Positions 18,342-27,577 of a stretch of 64,000 nucleotides of DNA are shown piece after piece. The stretch is from Nostoc linckia z4 (lineage in GTDB: Bacteria; Cyanobacteriota; Cyanobacteriia; Cyanobacteriales; Nostocaceae), in the NCBI RefSeq assembly GCF_002608075.1, contig NZ_LAHA01000001.1:128757-192756 (forward strand), written 5' to 3'. The notes under the pieces are model-generated. The model was not told the DNA's origin. It was given only the letters and a program-made list of their open reading frames with translations, and did not search any database. Numbering within the stretch: position 1 is the stretch's first letter; each line of letters opens with the position of its first letter. Position numbers and translations under genes: made by a program.

Positions 18342-19020
18342 CCTATTGCCTCCGCTAAATCTACACTTACTAGATGGGAATACAGTTATATACTGTAGTA
18401 TATTACTAGACTTTTGCAGCTATTTGGTTACAAATACACAAAATCATCACATTATCTATCGAAAATATGGTGATTGTATCAGTTTTGTGATAAATTATAA
18501 ATACTTCAAGTTTTAAATCTTAAATAGCCATTAAAATCAACCATTCTAGGCATCAAGCAAGTTGCTAGAAAATAAACGATACGCTAAATAGTATTATTTA
18601 TGCTTGATGGGAAATTATTAAACATTAGCATTTTTTTGTATTTCTTATTACCTAATTCCTTGTAATACCTGATTAGTAAGTTAATGAACCTGACTTCAAA
18701 TTTAATGAAAGTTTAGGTAGTTTTTTGCGTTCTTTTAATTAAAAACTTCCAAATCAAGCAGGACTTACGCAAGTGTCACAAAAAATCAATTTTTTTTGCT
18801 TGTAGTAAGGACTTCAGTCCTTATTAGAGGACTAAAGTCCTTACTACGAACTTAAAATAATATGCCAGTTGCGTAAGTCCTATCAAGGAAGGAAAAATTT
18901 TAGTACAAAAATTTAGTTGAATTTTGTAAATTCATCTGATAATCTCTATTTTCAAGACAAACAACGGTAAATCGACCGAATTACTGTATTTATCAAGCAA
19001 CTACACAATATCCAGCGACT
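18342..19020. other. Intergenic region between divergent sulfate-binding genes
   Basis: About 680 bases, AT-rich, without a supported gene. It holds an inverted copy of the AGGACTTACGCAA element at 18,760-18,881 and presumably the sbpA promoter. Confidence 0.6.
18760..18881. mobile_element. MITE with AGGACTTACGCAA ends, copy 2 (opposite orientation)
   Basis: 122 bp, perfect 13-bp ends. The interior is the reverse complement of the copies at 16,921 and 62,404, including the internal hairpin made of GGACTTCAGTCC and GGACTAAAGTCC. Together with copy 1 it brackets sbpA in inverted orientation. Confidence 0.88.
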
Positions 19021-19585
19021 ATGACACATCCGCAATCCAAGAATTTAGAAGTTTTTCGTTCAACCAAACAACTATTTCCTCAGTTAAAGCTAGCCTCAAC
19101 TCAAACCTCTGCATTATTATTAGCAGCTGGGTTGAGCTTAACAAGTTTTGTTCCGGTTCATGCTGTGGGCACTGTTTCTAAAACTGTTCCTGTTAATCAA
19201 AAGCCTCAATTGATTAGTCAAGGTGGCAAGACAGTTGAAATTACTCTAGTTTCCTACGCAGTCACCAAGGCCGCTTACGATAGAATAATTCCGAAGTTTG
19301 TAGCAAAGTGGAAACGCGAAAAAGGTCAGAATGTAGTGATTAAATGGTACGCGGCAGGTTTCAGAAGCTTTCGTCCAGTTCCTTTTTACCCCAGAATCTC
19401 AACGTGAGTTTACCAAAGTTGGTTTTCGACCTGTTAACTCTACTGTTGCAAAAGAAGTACAAAATAAATTTCCTAAAATTTCTAAACTTTATAACGTCCA
19501 GAGTTTGGGAGGTTGGGACGCTATTCAGAAGAAGTTTTTTGACGATGGTGGAATCTTCGATCGCATACAAAGCAGCCGACGCTAA
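19021..19585 (+). pseudogene. Sulfate-binding protein pseudogene, internally deleted
   Basis: The first part encodes a signal-like N-terminus and the start of a sulfate-binding protein (VEITLVSYAVTKAAYDRIIP, compare the intact SbpA). Near 19,375 the sequence jumps, one frame over, to the C-terminal region (FLFTPESQREF, KVGFRPVN, LGGWDAIQKKFFDDGGIFD), which ends with TAA at 19,583-19,585. About 200 central residues, including most of the ligand site, are missing, so it cannot work as a binding protein. It is a decayed paralogue of the intact sbpA 700 bp away; unlike that gene it has no lipobox. Confidence 0.88.
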
Positions 19586-19902
19586 TATTAGGAATCCAGT
19601 TTAATTTTTGAACAAAATTAAGTATTTGTAGTAGCGTGTCAAGCCTTAAATGTTGCAATAGATTTTATTGTGGGATGTGTGTCCTCACCATTTGTGTCAA
19701 GTTAACGTAAAACCCTTGTAATGACGTTAGAGCAAACTTACTCAATTACTAACTAATCCACACTCACCCCACCCGGTTTTGTCTAAAGCCAAAACTTCCC
19801 CTCCTCCCTTGCGGGGAGGGGATTGAGGGGTGGGGTAAAACAGCTGTCGGACAAGCGTTTAAGCTTAAGTTGACACCAATGGTGTCCTCACCCGTCCGGG
19901 CG

Positions 19903-20034
19903 GTAGAAACGTAAGGGTTCGAGGATTATTCACTCTTCGTCTGTGAGGCTGCTAGAGTATGGCATAACTGCTGGATACGACTTTTGCGGTCACTTTACTT
20001 CAATACAGTAAAAAATGTCAAATGGGTTCTATAT
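19903..20034 (-). pseudogene. IS5-like transposase relic, N-terminal end
   Basis: Read on the minus strand from 19,965 it encodes MPYSSSLTDEE, then a TGA stop, then IILEPLRFY. This matches the start of IS5/IS4-type transposases (SSLTDEEWEILEPL), with Trp changed to a stop. The IS end TATAGAACCCATTTGACA is present at 20,017-20,034. The sequence is about 95% shared with 38,131-38,260 by eye. The rest of the IS is missing. Confidence 0.75.
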
Positions 20035-20154
20035 AGTAGTCAGATTTGATTTGGTGAAAAAACTCAGTACACCCCTAAATTCCTTTTTTCCTGTTCCCTG
20101 TTCCCTATTCCCTCGCTACACAAATATGTTCATTAGTCAAATCAGATTCCTATA
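20032..20154. repeat. 123-bp inverted-repeat element beside the IS relic
   Basis: TATAGTAGTCAGATTTGATT at 20,032-20,051 pairs with AGTCAAATCAGATTCCTATA at 20,135-20,154 (16 of 20). A related element with the same left end follows the second IS relic at 38,404-38,521. Interiors differ. Confidence 0.6.
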
Positions 20155-20190
20155 GTTACAATCAAAATACTGGAGTATCTAAATAGCAAA

Positions 20191-20463
20191 ATGACAGATT
20201 TAGCTGCAAATAACACATTCGTCATAGCAGGAATTGTCTTTATCACAATTGCTGTCATCGGGCAATCTAAATTAGGTTTTATTGAAATTAATCCGGGTTG
20301 CTTTGGGAGATTTTTGGCGTTAATTATAGGGATTTCAAGTTTGTTATATGCTTTAGGATTATTAAATTTTTCCGTGGCAAATATTGATTCATTAAAAAAT
20401 TATTTACTAGAGCTAATTCAACAAAGTTTCAACTCGATTAATGAGCTTTTGCAAGGTTCATAA
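20191..20463 (+). CDS. Small membrane protein, unknown function
   Basis: 90 residues with two hydrophobic segments (about 10-25 and 37-60, FLALIIGISSLLYALGLLNF) and an amphipathic C-terminal tail. No family was recognised. Base composition fits the neighbours. The ribosome site is weak (GGAG about 16 bases upstream). It lies alone between repeats and the convergent DUF1634 gene. Confidence 0.5.
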   Translation: MTDLAANNTFVIAGIVFITIAVIGQSKLGFIEINPGCFGRFLALIIGISSLLYALGLLNFSVANIDSLKNYLLELIQQSFNSINELLQGS

Positions 20464-20667
20464 TGATTCATAAAGATGAGGATTTTGATATATTTCAACA
20501 GACGGGCTTGAAAAATAGAGACTAGTGACTGGAAAAACTAAAATATTTTCATTGTTTTTTTGCATAGATGCACGTAAACAATGTCTATGTTGTCTTCTGG
20601 CGTTCAGACTTTTCTACAGCCCACTAGAGTATTTGCTAATTTAGCTTTGAGTAATTGCAAAGTAGAA

Positions 20668-21246
20668 TTAATAATATGCTCCCAAAAGACTGTAAGTGAG
20701 GCTGGCGAGGACTAAGAAAGTAACAATTACATAGATGAATTCTCGCTTAAGTAGAAAAGTCAATAGAGAAATTACTACGCGTAAAATTGGAGTAGCAATT
20801 AGTAGTAATAGTCCCAGTTGAATAATACCGCGTAGGCGTAGCCCGCCGTAGGCATCGCTACCTGAAAAAACTGCTTGCACTACACCTACTGGCGAGCGAA
20901 ATTGTAATGGCTCTCCCTGAAATAATTGATATCTCGCAGGTTCACCACCATGATGAATCAAGTAGAGAATACCTCCCACTAAAACCACAGCACTAGCTGT
21001 TAAAACGCCATATTTCAGTAGGTTGCTCAGCAAATATTCTAATTGTTGCTCGCTTAATGTTTTACTGACATTATTGTTAGCATCAATTTCACAGGTATTC
21101 GGTAATTGTGCTAGTTTATCAACTTGCTGTGCTTCTAAATTTTCAATATCAGAGTCGGAATTTTCTGGTGATAAAGTGAGTGCAATTACTTTGCTCTCTG
21201 GCTGTGGTGATGATGCCCAGCCAAAACCAGTATTTATTTTATACAT
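20668..21246 (-). CDS. DUF1634 membrane protein with a repeat-encoded insert
   Basis: 192 residues. The first 70 are soluble and the rest carries three membrane helices of the DUF1634 family (LLKYGVLTASAVVLVGGILYL; GIIQLGLLLLIATPILRV; FIYVIVTFLVLASLTYSLLG). Such proteins usually neighbour TauE/SafE transporters, and here the start lies one base after the tauE-like stop. Between the first two helices, residues 130-139 (DAYGGLRLRG) are encoded by a 29-bp palindromic small dispersed repeat (20,830-20,858), an in-frame insertion into a loop. Confidence 0.85.
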   Translation of the reverse strand: MYKINTGFGWASSPQPESKVIALTLSPENSDSDIENLEAQQVDKLAQLPNTCEIDANNNVSKTLSEQQLEYLLSNLLKYGVLTASAVVLVGGILYLIHHGGEPARYQLFQGEPLQFRSPVGVVQAVFSGSDAYGGLRLRGIIQLGLLLLIATPILRVVISLLTFLLKREFIYVIVTFLVLASLTYSLLGAYY

Positions 21247-21247
21247 T

Positions 21248-22084
21248 CTACAGCCCCCCTATTAAATTGTTGTAAACCATCTTTAAAGCCATTACCACCA
21301 GCACAATACTGAAAATAGTTCTTAAAATCTCTGTTTGAGTTCCTGCAAGGACTCGTGCGCCCAAAAAAGCACCAGGTAATACTCCCAACATCACCGGCAT
21401 GGATAGTCCAGGATCGATGTAACCTCGTGCTAAATAAACTCCGGCTGAGGCTGCTGCTGTGACGCCGATCATAAAATTGCTAGTGGTGGTGGAAACTTTA
21501 AAAGGTAGACGCATGGCTTGATCCATTGCCAAAACCTTAAATCCGCCGGAACCAATACCCAGCAATCCAGAAAGCACGCCAGCTAAAATCATCATGCTAA
21601 AACCCACTGGTACTGAATGAACTTGATAAGACATTAGTCCATCGGGAGTTGGATAACTATTATTGAGTTTTAGATAGTCTGCTAGAGGATCTGCCGGTTC
21701 ATCTTGAGTGTTTTCTATTCTCGGTCGTTGTGAAAGATATGCTGAATAAATCAGAACGATCGCCAATACAATAGTTAGGGCTTTTACAGATACGAAAGTA
21801 GCGATTGTTGCACCAATGATGGCACCAATTGTTGTTCCTACTTCTAAAAACATCCCCAATCGTAAATTTGTATAGCCTTTTTTAATATAAGTAGATGCTG
21901 CACCCAATGAAGTAGCAATTACAGACACCAAAGAAGCACCAACAGCATATCGTAGATCGACGCCAAACACTGAAGTTAACAAAGGGACAATTACTACTCC
22001 ACCCCCCAACCCAGTTAACGCCCCTAACAACCCTGCGCTAAATGAACCCAACCAAACTAATAAAGAAAATTCTAAAATCGACAA
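21248..22084 (-). CDS. TauE/SafE-family sulfite/organosulfur anion exporter
   Basis: 278 residues with about eight membrane helices. The two family half-repeats are seen as GALTGLGGGVVIVPLLT near the N-terminus and GLLGIGSGGFKVLAM in the second half. Members move sulfite, sulfoacetate or similar anions across the inner membrane. Immediately coupled to the DUF1634 gene, and near sulfate uptake genes, so a sulfur-anion role is reasonable but the substrate is not proven. Confidence 0.88.
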   Translation of the reverse strand: MSILEFSLLVWLGSFSAGLLGALTGLGGGVVIVPLLTSVFGVDLRYAVGASLVSVIATSLGAASTYIKKGYTNLRLGMFLEVGTTIGAIIGATIATFVSVKALTIVLAIVLIYSAYLSQRPRIENTQDEPADPLADYLKLNNSYPTPDGLMSYQVHSVPVGFSMMILAGVLSGLLGIGSGGFKVLAMDQAMRLPFKVSTTTSNFMIGVTAAASAGVYLARGYIDPGLSMPVMLGVLPGAFLGARVLAGTQTEILRTIFSIVLVVMALKMVYNNLIGGL

Positions 22085-22209
22085 ATTTAATACCTCTTTT
22101 TTTAGATGTATAACAGGATGCCAAATAATTTTTTGTATTCTTTAAAACTGAAATGGGAAGTTAGTTGCTGATGATTGCTGATTGATGACTGTTGACTGAT
22201 GACCAATGA

Positions 22210-22845
22210 CTAATGACCAATGATTAATGACCAGCTACCACTATCCATAATGATAAAAGCGCCTAATCCCATTAAGACAAAAGGCATAAAATCGTTACCG
22301 TAACGAGTTAAAAGGGAGGCGATCGCTGTATTGTGAGTTAACTTGTACGCTAGATAGCATAGAAATCCCACTAACATAAAAAATACTCCCAGAATTATTA
22401 GCAAACTCTCCCAAGTACTGCTAGCAAATAAAGGAACATAAATACTAATATTGTCAGTACCATTGGCAAAGGTAACTGCTGCTACGCTGTAAGTTTGAAA
22501 GTTAAGAAATTTACTTATATATGAGCCTTCAGACTGCTGAGTTTGTGTTTCTGTTTCTTGGGATTCATCATCATCTCGGTTTAGCAAGCACTTGATACCA
22601 ATTGTTATGGGCACTAAACCAAATAGTCCAATCCAAGGTTTTGGTAACATTAAGCCACCAAAGAAACCAGGAAGACTAGCCATTACCAACGCTGTAAAAC
22701 CTAGATATTGACCAGTGACTATATGCCAACGCCGAAGCTTAGCATTCGCCTGAGAAAAAAACAGCGTCAAGATAACAATATCATCGATGTTTGTGGCACT
22801 AAAGGCAGCTGCACCTGTGCTAATCGCAGTCACTAATCCGCTCAT
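22210..22845 (-). CDS. CadD-like cadmium resistance/cation transporter
   Basis: 211 residues with five to six membrane helices. It matches the cadmium-resistance transporter family: ATNIDDIVILTLFFSQ near the N-terminus and FANGTDNISIYVPLFA in the middle, the two Asp/Asn motifs of the two half-domains. A charged Glu/Gln-rich loop (DDDESQETETQTQQSE) separates the halves. Cadmium export is the founding function; in cyanobacteria the substrate is unverified. It lies in the same direction as the tauE pair with a 125-bp gap of repeats. Confidence 0.82.
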   Translation of the reverse strand: MSGLVTAISTGAAAFSATNIDDIVILTLFFSQANAKLRRWHIVTGQYLGFTALVMASLPGFFGGLMLPKPWIGLFGLVPITIGIKCLLNRDDDESQETETQTQQSEGSYISKFLNFQTYSVAAVTFANGTDNISIYVPLFASSTWESLLIILGVFFMLVGFLCYLAYKLTHNTAIASLLTRYGNDFMPFVLMGLGAFIIMDSGSWSLIIGH

Positions 22846-22854
22846 AATTAATTT

Positions 22855-22975
22855 TGGATTTTAGATTTTAGATTTTAGATTTTAGATTTGGGCATGGGGC
22901 AAGGGGGACAAGGTAGCAATCTTTCTCCCTTGTCTTCCTTGTCTCCCTTGTCTTCCTCATCTCCCCAGTCCCCAA
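22855..22975. repeat. TTTTAGA and CTCCCTTGT tandem repeats
   Basis: Four copies of TTTTAGA (22,855-22,888) are followed by CCTTGTCTT/CCTTGTCTC repeats (22,919-22,965). They are the same kinds of simple arrays seen at 44,740 and 59,150-59,190. Confidence 0.75.
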
Positions 22976-24427
22976 TCAATTCCTGGTATTGCTGAATCTA
23001 GTGTGAATTTCTTCGATACCTTGGCGCATTTTCACAACCAAGTTTGGAGAACGTAGTCTCTTGATGATGAACCACCCACAAGTGGCAAGTATGTATAACA
23101 AAAACAAGTAGGGAAAAATATTGTAGGGAGCTTCGGGAACGGGGAAAAGTGTACTCCCAGGAATTCCCACACTGCCTAAAACGGGGATCGTCATGAATCC
23201 AACTCCGAGAATGGAAAACACGATATCTCGTAGTTGGAGTTTCCTAATTTTGTATAGATAAACTGGTGCTGCGACGGAAATCAAAATGTACACCGTTAAA
23301 AATCCGTAGCTACAAATTGCCCCCAAATAACCCATACTCTCGAATAACTTGATGTTAAATAGGGACATGACAGCAGGCACGAAAAATGTAATCAACGAAC
23401 ACATCGTGACTGCAACGTGGGGGGTTTTGTTGGATGAGTGTGCTGTTCCCAATGAGGAATGGAATAAACCATGACGTGCCATTAGGAAAAAGACTCTAGC
23501 AGCTGGGTTAATACTCCCAAGGATGCAAGCAAAGAAGCTAAATAATGCACCCAAACCTACAAGTTGTCCCAAAAAGCCAACTCCCGCCTGTTGGGATAAA
23601 AAACTCAGAGGTTCCTCGGTTTGAGTTATGGAGACGCCAGTACCACTAAACCCCAAGACTTCTATATAAGTCGTTGATACGTAGAACAGACCGGCGAGGA
23701 TGACGCTACCCATTACAGATTTAGGGATTGTTTGTAATGGTTTTTTTGCTTCATCCCCTAGCGATGTGGCACTTTCAAAGCCAGAAAAAGCAAACATTAC
23801 CAATACCAGTCCTGTGGCCACACTACCTGGAGTTGTACCAGAGAGGGTTAGTTGGGACATATCCAATGCAAAACCTTTGTGTGCCCAAATTATTATGCAT
23901 AAGATTGCAATCAATAGGACTGAAGCTGCTTCCATCCACAGCATTGCTACAGCTGAAAGTTGGATATCTTTATAGGCTGCATACCAGGAAATCCCTGCAC
24001 CGATCGCCAACAATGTAATACTGGAGGGATGAATGCCCAAATGACCAATTAAAGCACCGCTGAAGTTGGCAAAACCGCACAAAACAGACATGCCTGTAAA
24101 TAAATAAGCCAGCACCAAACTCCAACCACAAATTACACCTGCTGTGGAACCAAGTCCTTTGGAAATATAAGAATATAGCGAACCTGGAGAAGCCGAACGA
24201 CTAGCAAATTGGTTGATGTTGATACTGACAAATAACAACCCCATCAAACCAATCAGAAAACTCAGCCAAGTCCCGTTTCCTGAAAGTGCAACGATTAAAC
24301 CAATATTAGATGCTGGTATCGTCGTCGGTGCAATCACAGCAAAAGATTGGGCCAATACTTCTGAAAAAGAAAGACAATCTGGTTTTAAACCATGAATACT
24401 TTGATGGGATGATTTTTCTGTTTTCAT
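22976..24427 (-). CDS. APC-superfamily amino acid permease
   Basis: About 483 residues and twelve membrane helices. TM1 carries the APC substrate motif region (VLAQSFAVIAPTTIPASNIG), and FAFSGFESATSLGDEAKKP is the typical TM6-loop signature. It imports or exchanges an amino acid or amine at the cytoplasmic membrane; the substrate cannot be told. The ATG at 24,427 is chosen over an in-frame GTG at 24,457 because the extra residues are not conserved-looking; no strong ribosome site decides it. Upstream is a long AT-rich gap. Confidence 0.85.
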   Translation of the reverse strand: MKTEKSSHQSIHGLKPDCLSFSEVLAQSFAVIAPTTIPASNIGLIVALSGNGTWLSFLIGLMGLLFVSININQFASRSASPGSLYSYISKGLGSTAGVICGWSLVLAYLFTGMSVLCGFANFSGALIGHLGIHPSSITLLAIGAGISWYAAYKDIQLSAVAMLWMEAASVLLIAILCIIIWAHKGFALDMSQLTLSGTTPGSVATGLVLVMFAFSGFESATSLGDEAKKPLQTIPKSVMGSVILAGLFYVSTTYIEVLGFSGTGVSITQTEEPLSFLSQQAGVGFLGQLVGLGALFSFFACILGSINPAARVFFLMARHGLFHSSLGTAHSSNKTPHVAVTMCSLITFFVPAVMSLFNIKLFESMGYLGAICSYGFLTVYILISVAAPVYLYKIRKLQLRDIVFSILGVGFMTIPVLGSVGIPGSTLFPVPEAPYNIFPYLFLLYILATCGWFIIKRLRSPNLVVKMRQGIEEIHTRFSNTRN

Positions 24428-25043
24428 TGAGCAAGTTTTAATCTCTTTTAAACACACATATTTCGATAGAGTTACTGGAAATTAATCCTAGTTTTTCAGT
24501 AAAATCTTTCTTTGCCAGTTGCCGATTTCGACTTATAGATATGGATATATCTTGGATTTACATACCTATATCTTTAGTTTTATTTCTCTAGATGGATTTA
24601 ATACTACCCGATGTATTTCTTACAATCAAGTATTCATAAAAATCTGGACTTAATTTTTATCAGCACGATATTTCAAAATAATTTTTTCTCATCAAAATTA
24701 GAACAATAGTTAAAAACAAGTTAAAAATAATACCCGGTTAATCGCTAGGAATTATTGGAATTTAATTTTTTGAGAAGATGAAATAATTGTATAGCTGGAT
24801 AAATAGGATAAATGACTAGATTAGTATTGATGATATACGGGTATTAGATTAACTTCTTATTTAACATTTGCAAAAAACAGTTTAGATGATATGTGAAACT
24901 GAAATTAATATTTGTAATCTCCCAAAAAACCGATGACTTAGGGGTGATTTTTGAGAAAGATTTAAGATTTAAAATGAGTGAGGATGTTGACAATTGTGTT
25001 TAAAATGTCATCAACTACAATCTTTAAAACTTGGAAGCAAAAC
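24428..25043. other. AT-rich intergenic region
   Basis: About 615 bases between divergent genes, very AT-rich, with no repeat element, RNA gene or small ORF that I can support. It presumably holds both promoters. Confidence 0.5.
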
Positions 25044-25697
25044 ATGAAAATCTTTAAATATTTTTTGATGGCGGTTTTATTACTTGTAAATCTAGTCTTT
25101 GCTGAACCTTCCTTAGCCGATCGCCCAAAATATTCGGAAAATCCTGATTATATAAATTTGACTAAAGAGTTAAATAATCTGCAAACTCTCAAGAAAACAC
25201 AAACTCAATTAGAGGGTGCAACATCAAAGCAAATTGACCAAAAAATCAATGAGTTAGAGTTGCAAAAATATGCCTTTGAATCGGGAATCGACTGGGGTCA
25301 ATGCAGCAATCAAACAGGAAAGACTCTAGCTATCTACGGCCCCGAAGCAGATGTTGATGATGATGAATACTCCGAAGGGGCCGCGCTGTATTTTCTTGGT
25401 AATGGTCAGACAACTCAAGATAGATGGAATTGCAAGGGAGTTTATTTACCAAATGATGTTACAGCGATCGCTTCTGGTATAGGGGGACAACAGGAAGAAT
25501 TAGCTGGTGGTGTGGTGATTAAGGTTCCCAATGGAACGAACTTAGTTTTAAAGACAAATCCAGATACCGGGGTGATAGAATTCAATCAAGCCGGTACTAA
25601 AATTTTGAAATCTGGTGAAGTGAATTGGTTTATCCCGAATGTACCGCAAGATATTGTAGATGCGCGAGTAACTAACGCACCAACTAAGAAGGCTTAA
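25044..25697 (+). CDS. Secreted protein of unknown function
   Basis: 217 residues. A classical signal peptide (MKIFKYFLMAVLLLVNLVFA) has a likely cut after EPSLA. A short coiled-coil-like segment (30-75, LTKELNNLQTLKKTQTQLEG) follows, then a beta-rich region with two cysteines (WGQCSNQTGK; DRWNCKGVYLP) that may form a disulfide. I do not recognise the family. An upstream ATG at 24,978 would add 22 residues, but the ATG at 25,044 has GGAAG seven bases before it and starts the signal peptide properly. Confidence 0.65.
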   Translation: MKIFKYFLMAVLLLVNLVFAEPSLADRPKYSENPDYINLTKELNNLQTLKKTQTQLEGATSKQIDQKINELELQKYAFESGIDWGQCSNQTGKTLAIYGPEADVDDDEYSEGAALYFLGNGQTTQDRWNCKGVYLPNDVTAIASGIGGQQEELAGGVVIKVPNGTNLVLKTNPDTGVIEFNQAGTKILKSGEVNWFIPNVPQDIVDARVTNAPTKKA

Positions 25698-25726
25698 AAT
25701 TTTGGTATCCAAAGTATTGATTGACT

Positions 25727-25853
25727 AGGGTAACTCCAAAAAATAAATTATTTCGTTTCAGGTTGTTGACTGTTAACTGTTGACTGTCAACCGTCAACAG
25801 TTAACAGTTCACAATCTTCTGTGGAATATTTTTTTACTTGGAAGTCTCTTACC
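25727..25853. repeat. Heptamer-cored inverted-repeat element, copy a
   Basis: The ends resemble GGGTAACTCCAAAAAATAAA and ATTTTTTTACTTGGAAGTC. The core is a foldback of TGTTGAC and GTCAACA heptamers. Related copies: 60,273-60,380; 61,035-61,146; 62,537-62,628. No coding capacity. Confidence 0.75.
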
Positions 25854-25903
25854 TGAAATATGCTGTATGCTGATTTATTTATACGTACTTAGTTGAGAAT
25901 ATT

Positions 25904-26635
25904 ATGACTGAGCAATATGACACTATTGGTAGTACCTACGAGCAGTACAAAAATAAAGCTACATTACCAATAGTTGAAAATTTTATGTTCTTTAATATAC
26001 TTGGCAATTTTCAAGAAAAAACTATTTTAGACTTAGCTTGTGGCACAGGTTTTTATACCAGGTTATTGAAAAAAGGAGGATCTGCAAAAATTGTTGGTGT
26101 AGATATATCCGAAGAAATGATCGGTCTTGCACGCCAGCAAGAACAGAATCACCCACTTGGTATTGAGTATCAAGCGTTTGATATTGTTAAACTCCCCAAA
26201 CTTGGTAACTTTGATTTAGTGACTGCAATTTATCTTTTGAATTACGCAGAAAATAGAGAACATCTGCTAAAAATGTTTCAAAAAATTCGGAATAATTTAG
26301 TAGAAAATGGACGTTTGGTTGCCGTGACGATTCATCCAGACTTTTGTCTGAACAAGTCTAACTATACCAAATATGGGATGACAGTCTTGAAACAAGAAAA
26401 ATTTTCAGAAGGCTATTATTCTGAAGCTGAATTTCATACAGAGCCACCTTTTTTACTTAAATATTTTGGCTTGAGTCAGTTGATTTATGAATGGGCTGCT
26501 ACGGAAGCTGGATTTAAAAAAGTGACATGGCATTCTATAGAAATTCCTCCGAAAGCCATAGAAGATTATCCAAAAGATTATTGGCGTGATTTTTTAGAAA
26601 ATCCTTTGATTATTGGTTTAAGTTGTGAAAACTAA
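25904..26635 (+). CDS. Class I SAM-dependent methyltransferase
   Basis: 243 residues. Motif I ILDLACGTGFYTRLL, acidic motif II GVDISEEMIG, motif post-I FDLVTAIYLLNY. The Rossmann-like core spans about 35-150, with a C-terminal half typical of small-molecule methyltransferases. Substrate unknown. It stands alone between a repeat element and a convergent PAP2 gene, so there is no pathway context. Confidence 0.82.
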   Translation: MTEQYDTIGSTYEQYKNKATLPIVENFMFFNILGNFQEKTILDLACGTGFYTRLLKKGGSAKIVGVDISEEMIGLARQQEQNHPLGIEYQAFDIVKLPKLGNFDLVTAIYLLNYAENREHLLKMFQKIRNNLVENGRLVAVTIHPDFCLNKSNYTKYGMTVLKQEKFSEGYYSEAEFHTEPPFLLKYFGLSQLIYEWAATEAGFKKVTWHSIEIPPKAIEDYPKDYWRDFLENPLIIGLSCEN

Positions 26636-26729
26636 TTGTTTTTGATAGCAATAATCAAGGAACAAATGATAAAATAGAGAAGTTTTGATTCAGACTTCTA
26701 ACTAAAGAATATGCAACTTCGGATGCATA

Positions 26730-27491
26730 TTAGCTGAGCAATTTTTTTTCTTCTGGTAGTAAGGTAGTTTCCTCTTTGACGGGTTGTTGATCCACAGATT
26801 TGGCTGTAATTAAATAAGGCTTGATAATTAAACTCACACCAATTGCCCAAGCTGATGCAAGCATCCAACCGGCAAGAATATCACTAGGAAAATGAACGCC
26901 TAAATAAAGACGACACCATGCAATAGCTATTACATATAAGCTACCGAAGATGAAAATTAATCGACGCCACGGGGTAGCCCAACTTAAGATGAGGAAAATA
27001 GCAACCAGAGTGATACTTGCAATAGCATGGCCACTGGGAAATGCAAAACTCAATTCTGGTGCAATGGAGTCCCACAAATGAGGACGGACTCGATGCATTA
27101 ATTCCTTACCTATGCGGCTGATGATGACACTCCCCATTGAAAGCGTGAGTACATAAGCTAGCGATCGCCACCGTTTTTGCAGTAGTAGTATTAATGCGAT
27201 GACAGCTGCAATTATACTACTTGTGAAAGGCGAACCAATTCTAGCCAGCATTACTGCTAAAACATCCAACTGTGGGTTTTGTGTAGAGTGAACCGCCAAT
27301 AAAGTAGCCACATCCCACGGAAAGCCATCTGCATTTTTCCATACTTCAACAGCCAAAATTTCAAACACCTGCAAAGGTAAATATACTCCTATCAAGAGGA
27401 GTAAGAGCGATCGCCAACGGGCAATCAATAAATTTTTCAGAAAAGAAAAAAACGATGGACTTCCTTGATTTGGTTTTTTGAGACTTTGCAT
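26730..27491 (-). CDS. PAP2-family membrane phosphatase
   Basis: 253 residues with about six membrane helices. All three phosphatase motifs are present: KELMHRVRP (KxxxxxxRP), FPSGHAIAS (PSGH) and CRLYLGVHFPSD (SRxxxxxHxxxD, with Cys at the first position). It probably dephosphorylates a lipid phosphate such as phosphatidate or undecaprenyl pyrophosphate on the outer face of the membrane. It is 86 bp downstream of the zinc-ribbon protein on the same strand; a functional link is not evident. Confidence 0.87.
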   Translation of the reverse strand: MQSLKKPNQGSPSFFSFLKNLLIARWRSLLLLLIGVYLPLQVFEILAVEVWKNADGFPWDVATLLAVHSTQNPQLDVLAVMLARIGSPFTSSIIAAVIALILLLQKRWRSLAYVLTLSMGSVIISRIGKELMHRVRPHLWDSIAPELSFAFPSGHAIASITLVAIFLILSWATPWRRLIFIFGSLYVIAIAWCRLYLGVHFPSDILAGWMLASAWAIGVSLIIKPYLITAKSVDQQPVKEETTLLPEEKKLLS

Positions 27492-27577
27492 AATATTTTT
27501 GAACTTTGACTAGTTACCTTATTTCCTATGCCCCTACTGGTAATTTATTTCAATCAAGTATTCAATGTCATCTATCA

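Larger units (their letters stand above)
19586..20190. other. Repeat-rich intergenic region
   Basis: No intact gene. It contains part of a dispersed repeat shared with 52,736-52,798 (from 19,629), a GC-rich hairpin near 19,797-19,825, an IS5-like transposase relic (19,903-20,034) and an inverted-repeat element (20,032-20,154). Confidence 0.65.

Noticed and set aside
19790-19830. GC-rich hairpin as an intrinsic terminator
   Set aside because: No T tract and no gene immediately upstream other than the pseudogene 200 bp away; looks like a common dispersed palindrome.
19905-19930. tRNA-like GGTTCGA motif
   Set aside because: It is the complement of the transposase relic (ILEPLRF); no acceptor stem or anticodon arm is present.
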